From the NCBI GenBank assembly GCA_030433005.1, contig JAUILQ010000062.1, forward strand, positions 1 through 33,099: a stretch of DNA of 33,099 nt, given 5' to 3'. Numbering within the stretch: the stretch's first letter is position 1; every line of letters begins with the position of its first letter. The notes beneath the pieces were generated by a model. It did not search any database. It worked only from the letters and a program-made list of their open reading frames with translations, and had not been told where the DNA came from. The stretch is from Alphaproteobacteria bacterium (GTDB lineage Bacteria > Pseudomonadota > Alphaproteobacteria > Kiloniellales > DSM-21159). Shown one piece after another: positions 1 through 7,029 of the stretch. The position numbers and the translations under genes were made by a program.

Positions 1-96
1 GTTCATCCGGGGCTCCGGGAGCTCGCTGTTTGGTCTGCCAACCACAGCTTTCACCCCAAGCCTCGGGTGAACAACCTCCATAGCAACGACAACTAG
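1..96 (+). CDS. Possible C-terminal tail of an upstream gene (partial)
   Basis: Frame 1 is open from the window edge to a TAG at 94-96, giving 31 codons that end in ...VNNLHSNDN. Its GC by codon position is about 65, 39 and 74%, the low-second, high-third pattern expected of coding DNA here, although the stretch is poorer in GC than its surroundings. It has no start inside the window and no recognisable motif. A chance open frame of this size is common in GC-rich DNA, so the call is weak. If real, it ends 12 bp before the methyltransferase gene and would be in the same operon. Confidence 0.3.
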   Translation, partial: VHPGLRELAVWSANHSFHPKPRVNNLHSNDN

Positions 97-108
97 CGCA
101 GTGGCATC

Positions 109-915
109 ATGCCTGCCAGAAGCAAAAATACGGTGAGGCCTCTCGTGCCGGCGTCCCTGGGTTCGCTTCTCGAGACGGCCTTGCGCCATCGGGTCCTCGC
201 CCTGCCGAGCGCGGCCCTGCGCTACCCGCACCTGTTCGGCGAGCTGCTCGTCCGCCTCCCGGGACCGGTCCGCGAGCGCTACTACGGCTGGCGGGACTCC
301 CGCCGAGTGCTGGCCGCCGCCGGGCCGACGGGCAAGATCCTCTTCGTCGACGGCGGCGCCCACCTGGGAGGCGGGTTCGCGTTCTTCTCGCGCTACTTCC
401 CGCCGGGGCGGGTCGAGTACGAGCTCTTCGAGCCCAACCCGAACTGTCACGCGCGCCTCGAGCGGCGCCTGGCCGGCTACGACGAGGCGGCCGTGCGGCT
501 GCGCCCGGTCGCGCTCTCGACCCGAAGCGGCTCGGCGCCGCTCTACGGCCTGGCCGCCGACGAGGGCGGACCGCTCTCCGAGGGAGCCTCGCTCGTCCGG
601 CACCAGCATTCGATCTTCTACGAGGCGGACCCGGAGGCCGCCCCCGCCGTGCCGACGATCGACTTCTGCGCCTACATCGGATCCCAGCGCGCGCGCTACG
701 ACGTCCTCGTCGTGAAGCTCGACGTCGAGGGCGCCGAGTACGAGCTGCTGGAAGCGCTCATCGAGCAGGAGCTGCTCGACTGCATCGACACGCTCTACGT
801 CGAGTTCCATGCCTTCTATCTGAAGCCGGCGCAACGCCGCAGCGAGCTGCAGCGCGAGGCGCGACTGATCGCCCGGCTGCGGGCAAGCGGGACGCGCCTG
901 CGGATCTGGCACTAG
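109..915 (+). CDS. FkbM-family SAM-dependent methyltransferase
   Basis: 268 aa. A SAM-binding Rossmann motif is visible as FVDGGAHLGGG near residues 79-89, followed by an acidic loop (ELFEPNPN) and the second FkbM hallmark KLDVEGAEYELL near residues 204-215, then LYVEFHAFYL. This layout matches the Methyltransf_21/FkbM family, whose members O-methylate sugars or polyketides and are common in polysaccharide clusters. The N-terminal 60 residues are basic and hydrophobic and lie outside the catalytic fold. The ribosome site before the ATG is weak. The neighbour downstream is a sugar epimerase, so a role in methylating a surface glycan is likely, but the substrate cannot be read from sequence. 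Confidence 0.75.
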   Translation: MPARSKNTVRPLVPASLGSLLETALRHRVLALPSAALRYPHLFGELLVRLPGPVRERYYGWRDSRRVLAAAGPTGKILFVDGGAHLGGGFAFFSRYFPPGRVEYELFEPNPNCHARLERRLAGYDEAAVRLRPVALSTRSGSAPLYGLAADEGGPLSEGASLVRHQHSIFYEADPEAAPAVPTIDFCAYIGSQRARYDVLVVKLDVEGAEYELLEALIEQELLDCIDTLYVEFHAFYLKPAQRRSELQREARLIARLRASGTRLRIWH

Positions 916-1106
916 ATCCGCGGCCGCCGTTGTCACGGCCGCTCGACGATGGTGCAATGGCGCCCGCAGGGGACTCGGGGATTGGCAGCGGGATCGGTCG
1001 CGGTGTGCGGCTCCGCTGCCTTGCTTCGCAGCGACCAGAGCGAGAGAGAGAAACCAGCCGGCAGAACGGAACGCCGCGCGGGTGGCGAGACGAGGCTGGA
1101 GTTGCG

Positions 1107-2141
1107 ATGCGCATCTTGATCACCGGTGGCGCCGGCTACGTCGGCAGCGCCTGCTGCAGGGCCCTGCGCGCCACCGGCCACGAGGCCTTCGCCTACGACG
1201 ACCTGTCGCTCGGCAACGCCGCGGCGGTCGACGGTGCCGGGCTGCACCTCGGGGACGTGCGCGACAGCGACCGCCTGGCCGCGCTGATGCGGCGGCTGGC
1301 GATCGACACCGTCATCCATCTTGCCGGGCTCTCCTCTGTCGCGGAATCGGTCGCGGCGCCGGCGCGCTACCGCGACGTCAACCTGGGCGGCACCGAGGCC
1401 GTGCTGCGGGCCATGGCGCGCAGCGGCGTGCGCCGCCTGCTGTTCTCCAGCACCGGCAGCGTCTACGGCGACGGCACGGGCGCGCCGATGGCCGAGGCGG
1501 ACGTGCCGGCGCCGGGCTCGCCCTATGCCGCGTCGAAGCTGGCCGCCGAACAGCGGATCGGAGAGCAGGTCCGAGAGCAGGGCATCGCCGCGGTCGTGTT
1601 CCGCTACTTCAACGCCGCCGGGGCCGACCCCGACGGGCGTCACGGCGAAGCCCGCGCCGGCGAGCTGCGCCTGATTCCGACGATCCTGCGCAGCCTCACG
1701 CGCCCCCGGTCCGAACTCGCGGTCTTCGGCGGCGACTGGCCGACGCCGGACGGCACCTGCGTGCGCGACTTCGTCCATGTCGGCGACATCGTGCGCGCCC
1801 ACATGCTGGCCTGCGGGTCGATGGCGCCGGGCCGGCTCGGCCTCTACAACGTCGGCTCGGGCGCGGGATCGTCGGTGCTGGAGGTGATCCGCGAATGCGG
1901 GCGGGTGACCGGCATCGAGCCGCGCTACCGGATCCTCGAGCGGCGACCGGGCGATGCGGTTGCGAACGTCGCCGACGTCGCCCGGATCTCGGCGGCGCTC
2001 GGCTGGCAGCCCCGCCGCTCGTCGCTGCGCTCGATCGTCGAGTCCGCCTGGCGCTGGCACCGGACGCACCCGGACGGCTACGCGGGCGGCGGCGGGCGCG
2101 CCCGGCCGGCGGAACAGACGATCGTCGAGGCGCTCGGCTGA
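1107..2141 (+). CDS. galE: UDP-glucose 4-epimerase (GalE-type)
   Basis: 344 aa, close to the 338 of E. coli GalE. This extended short-chain dehydrogenase interconverts UDP-glucose and UDP-galactose (or the N-acetyl forms) with tightly bound NAD. The N-terminus carries the dinucleotide motif GGAGYVGS. The catalytic Tyr140-x-x-x-Lys144 lies in SPYAASK, with the partner Ser in the SSTGSVYG strand. FRYFNAAGA and DGTCVRDFVHV are typical GalE stretches. The ATG at 1107 is chosen because GGAG ends 5 bp before it and the Rossmann fold begins immediately. An in-frame ATG at 930 would add 59 residues with no homology. UDP-galactose made here could feed the glycosyltransferase encoded just downstream on the other strand. 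Confidence 0.9.
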   Translation: MRILITGGAGYVGSACCRALRATGHEAFAYDDLSLGNAAAVDGAGLHLGDVRDSDRLAALMRRLAIDTVIHLAGLSSVAESVAAPARYRDVNLGGTEAVLRAMARSGVRRLLFSSTGSVYGDGTGAPMAEADVPAPGSPYAASKLAAEQRIGEQVREQGIAAVVFRYFNAAGADPDGRHGEARAGELRLIPTILRSLTRPRSELAVFGGDWPTPDGTCVRDFVHVGDIVRAHMLACGSMAPGRLGLYNVGSGAGSSVLEVIRECGRVTGIEPRYRILERRPGDAVANVADVARISAALGWQPRRSSLRSIVESAWRWHRTHPDGYAGGGGRARPAEQTIVEALG

Positions 2142-2147
2142 GGGGGC

Positions 2148-2186
2148 CGGGCGCTCCGGCCGGGCGCTCCGGCCGGGCGCTCAGGC
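2148..2186. repeat. Three tandem 13-bp repeats between convergent genes
   Basis: The unit CGGGCGCTCCGGC occurs at 2148-2160 and 2161-2173 exactly, and at 2174-2186 with one change. The third copy runs into the stop codon of the minus-strand glycosyltransferase gene. Together with the preceding base each unit can fold as GCCGG-5nt-CCGGC, so the array could act as a bidirectional terminator for galE and the facing gene. There is no T-run. Confidence 0.6.
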
Positions 2187-3356
2187 CGGGGCCGCGGAGC
2201 GGCGGACGATGCCCGCAAGGATGCCCGGGAGCTGGTGCGCGGCCTCGTTGCGCGCCTGCTCGCGCGCGGCTTCCGGCAGCGCGAAGTCGCCGGCGAGCCG
2301 GCGCCGCAGCGCACGGACGAAGCGGCGCGGCGAGCGGAAGGTCTCGCCCGCCCCGGTGCGCCGGATCCAATGCAGCACCGCCCGCTCCTGGGGCATCACG
2401 CGATGGCCGTCGACCAGCAGGGGCAAGCCGAAGGTCAGTGCCTCGCTGACCGACAGCGGCCCGTTCTTGCCGATGAACAGGTCCGACAGCGCCATGTAGC
2501 GATGGACCTCGCGGGTGAAGCCGAGGACCAGGTGCGGATAGGGCAGCGCCGCCGCCGCGAGAGCCTGCGCCAGCGCCTCGTTGCGGCCGCACAGGAAGAC
2601 CACCTGGACGTCCGGCGGGTCGCCGCGCAACGCCTCGGCCAGCTCGAGCATGCGCCAGCTGCCGTAGCCGCCGTAGAGCATGCAGGCGACCGGCCGGTCG
2701 GGATCGAGGCCGGCCTCGCGCCGCGCCGCCGCCACGTCCAGCGGCGCGCGCGCCAGGAACGCCGGGCGCACCAGCAGCCCCGCCGTGCGCAGCACCCGGT
2801 CGGCCGGCAGGCCGGCACGCAGGGCCTGGCGATGGCTCTCCTCGGTGCCGCAGATCGCGTGGTAGTCGCGCCGCCGCGGGAACCAGACGTCGCGGCTCAG
2901 CTCCGACCAGTCGGTGATCAGCACCGCGAAGGGCACCCGGCCGTCGCGATGGCCGGCCAGGCTGTCGATCATCAGGTGGTTGATCACCGGCAGCACCGAG
3001 ATCACCAGGTCCGGACGGCTGCGTTCCCACAGCGCCGCGAAGGCGCGCCGGCCGGCCTTGCCGAGCAGCCGCACGTTGAGCACGGCGAGCAGATAGAACA
3101 GCAGGCAGAACAGCCCGGTGCGCCCGCCGCGCAGGATCAGGTCGTTGTAGGTCTGCTCGACGTCGCGCGCGGTCCAGCGGGCGAAGAGGTCGAGATGCGG
3201 CAGGACCTCCTGGTAGGCGTTGACCAGGGTCACCCGGAAGCCCTGCTCCTCGGTCAGGATCTCGCGCAGCGCCTCGGCAGCCGCCCGGTGCCCGCCGCCG
3301 GCGTCGGTGTAGACCACGACGACATGCCGCTGGGTCGATGGCGCGGCGTCCTGCAT
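2181..3356 (-). CDS. MGDG synthase-like (GT28) diacylglycerol glycosyltransferase
   Basis: 391 aa. The N-terminal domain opens with HVVVVYTDAGGGHR (residues 11-24), the glycine-rich signature of monogalactosyldiacylglycerol synthases and processive diacylglycerol glucosyltransferases. The nucleotide-sugar half has CMLYGGYGSW and FIGKNGPLSVSEAL, equivalent to the KxGPxTxxEA loop of the family, then LPLLVDGHRVMPQE. The family transfers galactose or glucose from UDP-sugar to diacylglycerol at the inner membrane. The ATG at 3356 is set by AAGGAG about 7 bp upstream; the frame remains open much further but without homology. It converges on galE and diverges from the lipid operon at 3513. Bacterial relatives can be induced by phosphate starvation to replace phospholipids; whether that holds here is inference. 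Transfer to another lipid acceptor is possible. Confidence 0.75.
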   Translation of the reverse strand: MQDAAPSTQRHVVVVYTDAGGGHRAAAEALREILTEEQGFRVTLVNAYQEVLPHLDLFARWTARDVEQTYNDLILRGGRTGLFCLLFYLLAVLNVRLLGKAGRRAFAALWERSRPDLVISVLPVINHLMIDSLAGHRDGRVPFAVLITDWSELSRDVWFPRRRDYHAICGTEESHRQALRAGLPADRVLRTAGLLVRPAFLARAPLDVAAARREAGLDPDRPVACMLYGGYGSWRMLELAEALRGDPPDVQVVFLCGRNEALAQALAAAALPYPHLVLGFTREVHRYMALSDLFIGKNGPLSVSEALTFGLPLLVDGHRVMPQERAVLHWIRRTGAGETFRSPRRFVRALRRRLAGDFALPEAAREQARNEAAHQLPGILAGIVRRSAAPA

Positions 3357-3512
3357 GGGCGCTCCTTCCCGGTCTTTCGCGGCCGCGTCGCGCCGCGCCG
3401 GCCGCCCGCCGCGACCCGACTCTCCCTGCGGCTGCCTACCAACTAAAGGATGGGCGGGCGAGCAAAAGATGCTAAGCCGCTCCCCTTCGCCAAGCCTCGG
3501 ACCGTTGCCTCG

Positions 3513-4148
3513 ATGACACCGCTCGCGCTCTCCGCCCTCACCGACGTGCTGCTCGCCTGCGAGGTCTTCCTGCTCGCCGGACTGTCGTTCCGCCCCGATG
3601 TCGAGGCCGGCTCGGCGGCCTGGGTCTGGGCCGTCACCCTGCTGCTGATCGGCGTCGGCACCATGCTCGGCGCCGTCGACCACGGCTTCTACCAGCCGAT
3701 CGACCACCCGGCCCACCGCTGGCTGACCTTCGCGACCCGGGTCACGGTCGCGCTGGCCGCCTTCGCCATGCTGCAGGCGACCGCCCGCCAGTTCCTGGGC
3801 CGCCGCGGCCGCCTGGCCAGCCTGCTGGCCGGCCTCGCCGGCCTCGCCGCCGCGGTCGTCGGGCTCTACCTCTCGGACAACTTCCTGATCGTCATCGCCT
3901 GCTACACGCTGGTCCTGCTGCTGACCCTCGCCCTGCACCTGCGGCACCTGCGCAGCGCCAGGGGATCGACGGCGATCTGCGTCGGCATCCTGATCGTGCT
4001 GGCGGCCTCCGCCCTGGGGCCGCTGGGCAGCGACGGCCTGCCGCAGCTCGGCCTCTACGCCACCTACCACGTGATCCTGATGCCCGGCGCCCTGGCGCTG
4101 TTCCTCGGCGGCCGCAGACTGGACCGGACCTGGCCGTCGCGGGCCTGA
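3513..4148 (+). CDS. Seven-TM integral membrane protein of unknown function
   Basis: 211 aa from the ATG at 3513. Hydrophobic segments at roughly residues 5-25, 33-58, 70-95, 100-120, 126-147, 155-175 and 180-205 predict seven membrane spans. His residues sit at membrane edges: DHGFY after the second span, a DHPAH loop before the third, and YHVIL in the last. That pattern recalls 7-TM families with membrane-embedded His, but I cannot name the family with confidence. An alternative ATG at 3450 would add 21 polar residues; it has AAAGG directly adjacent, which is too close for a good ribosome site. The stop lies 4 bp before the acyltransferase start, so the two are surely co-transcribed and a membrane-lipid role is plausible. 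Confidence 0.6.
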   Translation: MTPLALSALTDVLLACEVFLLAGLSFRPDVEAGSAAWVWAVTLLLIGVGTMLGAVDHGFYQPIDHPAHRWLTFATRVTVALAAFAMLQATARQFLGRRGRLASLLAGLAGLAAAVVGLYLSDNFLIVIACYTLVLLLTLALHLRHLRSARGSTAICVGILIVLAASALGPLGSDGLPQLGLYATYHVILMPGALALFLGGRRLDRTWPSRA

Positions 4149-4152
4149 GCCG

Positions 4153-4935
4153 ATGCTGCGCCCTTTCCTGCCCTCCGTCGTGTTCTACGCCCAGGCCGCC
4201 GCGCACATCGGCCTGGCCGCGTCGAAGAGCGCGCGCGGGCGCCTGACCAACCCCGAGCTGGTCAAGGGCAGCCGGGCGCTGCTGCGCGCCCTGGAGCGCG
4301 CCGGCGTGCGCTTCGACATCACCGGCGCCGAGTCGCTCGACTGGACGGCCGGACCCTACGTCTTCGTCGCCAACCACATGAGCCCGATGGAGACCCAGGT
4401 GCTGCCGGGCATCCTGGCGCAGGCCGCGCCCTGCACCTTCGTGGTCAAGCCGGGGCTGCTTGAGTACCCGGTCTTCGGCTCGGTCCTGCGCTCCTTCGAC
4501 CCGGTCGTGGTCAGCCGCACCGACCCGCGGGCCGACCTGCGCTGCGTCCTGGAGCAGGGCACGCGGCGCCTGCGCGAGGGCATCTCGGTGATCGTCTTCC
4601 CGCAGGCCCACCGCACCGACCGCTTCGAGCGCCAGGCCTTCAACTCGATCGGCATGCGCCTGGCCCGCGCCGCCGGCGTGCCGATCGTGCCGATCGCGCT
4701 CGACACCGGCGCCTGGTCGAGCGGCCGGCTGGTCAAGGACATCGGCTGGATCCTGCCGCAGCGTCCGGCGCGCTTCGCCCTGGGCCGCCCGATCACGGTC
4801 GGCGCCGACGGCTCGGCGGCGCACCGCGCCACCGTCTCCTTCATCGAGGCGCAGCTCGACACCTGGAACGGCGCCGCTCCCGAGCGCCGCCCCGCCGCCG
4901 CCCCGTCCCCGTCGCCGGAACCGCTGAAGAGATGA
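4153..4935 (+). CDS. PlsC-like lysophospholipid acyltransferase, variant motifs
   Basis: 260 aa, the usual size for 1-acyl-glycerol-3-phosphate acyltransferases. Motif I is NHMSPME (Asn74, His75, Glu80), so the canonical HX4D is HX4E. Motif III is FPQAHR (149-154) where classic PlsC has FPEGTR. VPIVPIALDTGAW supplies the C-terminal VPVVP-type motif. I recall this combination from a divergent subfamily of proteobacterial acyltransferases, so it is probably active, but on an uncertain lyso-lipid. A C-terminal Pro/Ala-rich tail follows residue 240. It sits 4 bp after the 7-TM gene and overlaps the next gene by ATGA, fixing it as the middle of a three-gene operon. Confidence 0.75.
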   Translation: MLRPFLPSVVFYAQAAAHIGLAASKSARGRLTNPELVKGSRALLRALERAGVRFDITGAESLDWTAGPYVFVANHMSPMETQVLPGILAQAAPCTFVVKPGLLEYPVFGSVLRSFDPVVVSRTDPRADLRCVLEQGTRRLREGISVIVFPQAHRTDRFERQAFNSIGMRLARAAGVPIVPIALDTGAWSSGRLVKDIGWILPQRPARFALGRPITVGADGSAAHRATVSFIEAQLDTWNGAAPERRPAAAPSPSPEPLKR

Positions 4936-6062
4936 CCGAGACGCCTGCCGCCCCCGCTAGCGCCTCCGGCGCCACTGCCGCAACCGCCACGCCGGTCAGC
5001 GACGTCGACGTCGGCACCTTCAAGATGCTCTCGCCCGAGACCCGCGAGGCCATGGACGCCGTGGCCCGGCGGGAGGACTACGCGGCGGGCGCCATCGTCT
5101 TCCGCGAGGGCGACGAGCTGAACGACCTGCTGATCGTCGAGCAGGGCGAGGTGATCTGCTTCCGCGCCGACCATGCCGAGGAGGAGGAGTGGCCGATCCT
5201 GCACCTGCGGCGCGGCGAGATCCTGGGCGAGCTGACCTTCCTCGACGGCGGCCCGCAGCACCTGACCGCGCGCGCCGAGACCGACTGCGCGCTGCTGCGC
5301 GTCAGCCCCTTCGACCTGCTGGAGCGCGAGGACGGCGACCACTTCTACGACAACCTGCGCGCCAGCGTCGGCATCACCGTCGTCGAGCGGCTGCGCAGCG
5401 GCACCGAGATCCACGTCCAGGCGCTCAGGCGCCAGCTCGAGACCGTGCGCACCCAGCAGCAGTTCGGCCAGTTCTTCCTCTACACGCTGGGCCTCTTCTC
5501 GATCGTCATGCTGGTCAGCAACGCGATCGCGACACGCATGCTAGAGGTCGACATCTACACCCAGAGCTTCGCCTGGCAGTACCTGGCCCTGCTGCTGGCC
5601 CCGACCCTGGTGGTCATCCGGGTGCTGCGCCTGTCGCTGCGCGACCTGGGGCTGAGCACCGTCGGGCTGAGGAAGTCGCTGTTCGAGGGCGGCGCCCTCT
5701 CGCTCGCGGCGATCGGGCTCAGCGCCGCCTTCGTCGTCTACACCGGGCGGACCGCCAACCTGCAGTGGGCGGGCTTCGCCACCTACGTCGTCCACTCCTT
5801 TCTTCAGGAGGTGGTCGCGCGCGGCTTCATGCAGACCTCGTTCCAGCGCTTCCTGAACGACCAGCGGGGCATCAAGTCGGTGCTGCTGAGCGCCCTGCTG
5901 TTCGGCATGTTCCACGTCCATTTCGGCCTGATGGCGGTCGGCCTGACGATCCTCAGCAGCATCGTCTTCGGCGCCTTCTACCTGCGCCACCAGAACGTCT
6001 ACGGCGTCACCCTGCTGCACATCGTGCTGGGTTCCTGCGCCTTCTCGATCGGGCTGCTGTAG
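4932..6062 (+). CDS. Cyclic-nucleotide-binding-like domain fused to CPBP/Abi membrane domain
   Basis: 376 aa. After an Ala/Thr/Pro-rich leader, residues about 27-150 form a cNMP-binding beta-roll (IVFREGDELNDLLIVEQGEV, then LGELTFLDGG). The conserved Glu100 is present, but the position of the phosphate-binding Arg appears to be His110, so binding of cAMP or cGMP is doubtful. A helix (150-178) leads to several membrane spans. The CPBP (CaaX-protease and bacteriocin-processing) motifs are partly kept: QExxxR at 292-297 instead of EExxxR, FxxxH at 324-328 intact, and H363 present but without the usual following Asn. It may be a regulated intramembrane protease or a sensor that has lost full catalysis. 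It overlaps the acyltransferase gene by four bases (ATGA). Confidence 0.7.
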   Translation: MTETPAAPASASGATAATATPVSDVDVGTFKMLSPETREAMDAVARREDYAAGAIVFREGDELNDLLIVEQGEVICFRADHAEEEEWPILHLRRGEILGELTFLDGGPQHLTARAETDCALLRVSPFDLLEREDGDHFYDNLRASVGITVVERLRSGTEIHVQALRRQLETVRTQQQFGQFFLYTLGLFSIVMLVSNAIATRMLEVDIYTQSFAWQYLALLLAPTLVVIRVLRLSLRDLGLSTVGLRKSLFEGGALSLAAIGLSAAFVVYTGRTANLQWAGFATYVVHSFLQEVVARGFMQTSFQRFLNDQRGIKSVLLSALLFGMFHVHFGLMAVGLTILSSIVFGAFYLRHQNVYGVTLLHIVLGSCAFSIGLL

Positions 6063-6064
6063 GC

Positions 6065-6081
6065 GCGGCGCCGGGCGCCGC
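6065..6081. terminator. GC hairpin between convergent operons
   Basis: GCGGCG-CCGGG-CGCCGC forms a 6-bp stem with a 5-nt loop in the 24 bp that separate two convergent operons. There is no T-tract on either strand, so it is a candidate bidirectional terminator by position only. Confidence 0.35.
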
Positions 6082-6086
6082 CGGCC

Positions 6087-7019
6087 TCAGGCGGAGACGG
6101 CCCGGCCCGGCCCGCGCACGGCCTGCCAGAAGCTCAGGACGTTGCGGTTGTACGCGGGCTCGCCGCGCGCCTTGAGCTCGTAGTGGAGCCGGCGCAGGCT
6201 GTGATAGGGCACGCCGGGAAAGAGATGATGCGCGGTGTGGAAGCGCAGGCCGAGCGGCTGCAGCAGCGCCGCCAGCGGCGCCTCCACCGTGAAGCTGTCG
6301 ACCAGCTGGTCGTGGCGGTCCGAGCGCTCGAGGTGGCGCTCCATGCGGTGCTCGAGCGGGATGCGCAGGCAGACCAGCAGCCAGCCGCCTGCGAGCACCA
6401 GGTAGAGCAGCGGCACGCCCTGCGGCAGCAGCGCCGCGAAGACGACGAAGACAGCCAGGTAGTAGCGGCTGAGGGCGGTCACCTCGCGGCGGTGCCTCGG
6501 CTCGACGTCGCTGCCCATGGTGAAGCCATGGCGCTGCAGCGCGCGCTCCAGTCGGGCCTCGGCGTCGACGCCGAGGCTCGCGGTCACCATCAGCAGGAAG
6601 TTCAGCAGCGGCATCAGGAAGGGCGCGCCCAGCAGCACGAAGCCCATCAGCTTCGGATCGTGCCTGAGCTCCAGGTACTGCGGATCGGCCTTGGTGCCGA
6701 AGCTGCCGCGGGCGTGATGCACGAGGTGCGGCTTGAAGAAACGCGGCGCCGGCAGCTGGATCACCGCCCCGATCGTCAGGTTCCACAGGCGGATGAAGCC
6801 CTTCATCCGCGGATCCCGGTAGCGGTGCGTGATTTCGTGGACGAAGGCCCCGGCGCGATGCACCGCGAAGGCGGCGATGGTCAGCGGCAAGAGGGCGAGC
6901 GGCCAGTCCGCCGTGACGCCCCAGGCGAAGCTCGCCAGGAAGGCGGCCAGCGGGATCAGGAAGTCGCGGTGGTAGAGACCCAGATCGGCGACGTAGTAGC
7001 TCTTGTCGATCCTGTCCAC
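6087..7019 (-). CDS. Membrane fatty acid desaturase
   Basis: 310 aa from the GTG at 7019. The three histidine boxes of di-iron membrane desaturases are present: HEITH (61-65), HLVHH (98-102) and HTAHH (261-265), with hydrophobic pairs between them. These enzymes insert a double bond (or hydroxylate) in acyl-lipid or acyl-CoA chains using oxygen and a reductant. The GTG is preferred because it lies 10 bp after the stop of the upstream gene and starts just before the conserved DLGLYHRDF stretch. An earlier ATG at 7100 would overlap the upstream gene and add an Arg-rich extension. The close coupling to a radical SAM gene suggests both act on the same lipid. Confidence 0.8.
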   Translation of the reverse strand: MDRIDKSYYVADLGLYHRDFLIPLAAFLASFAWGVTADWPLALLPLTIAAFAVHRAGAFVHEITHRYRDPRMKGFIRLWNLTIGAVIQLPAPRFFKPHLVHHARGSFGTKADPQYLELRHDPKLMGFVLLGAPFLMPLLNFLLMVTASLGVDAEARLERALQRHGFTMGSDVEPRHRREVTALSRYYLAVFVVFAALLPQGVPLLYLVLAGGWLLVCLRIPLEHRMERHLERSDRHDQLVDSFTVEAPLAALLQPLGLRFHTAHHLFPGVPYHSLRRLHYELKARGEPAYNRNVLSFWQAVRGPGRAVSA

Positions 7020-7029
7020 CGGCGCCGAC

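Noticed and set aside
930..1106. In-frame 59-residue extension of galE from an ATG at 930
   Set aside because: The Rossmann motif begins at 1107, with a ribosome site just before it, and the extension has no recognisable content.
933..2069. Long antisense open frame opposite galE
   Set aside because: Composition is typical of an antisense shadow and galE is well supported on the plus strand.
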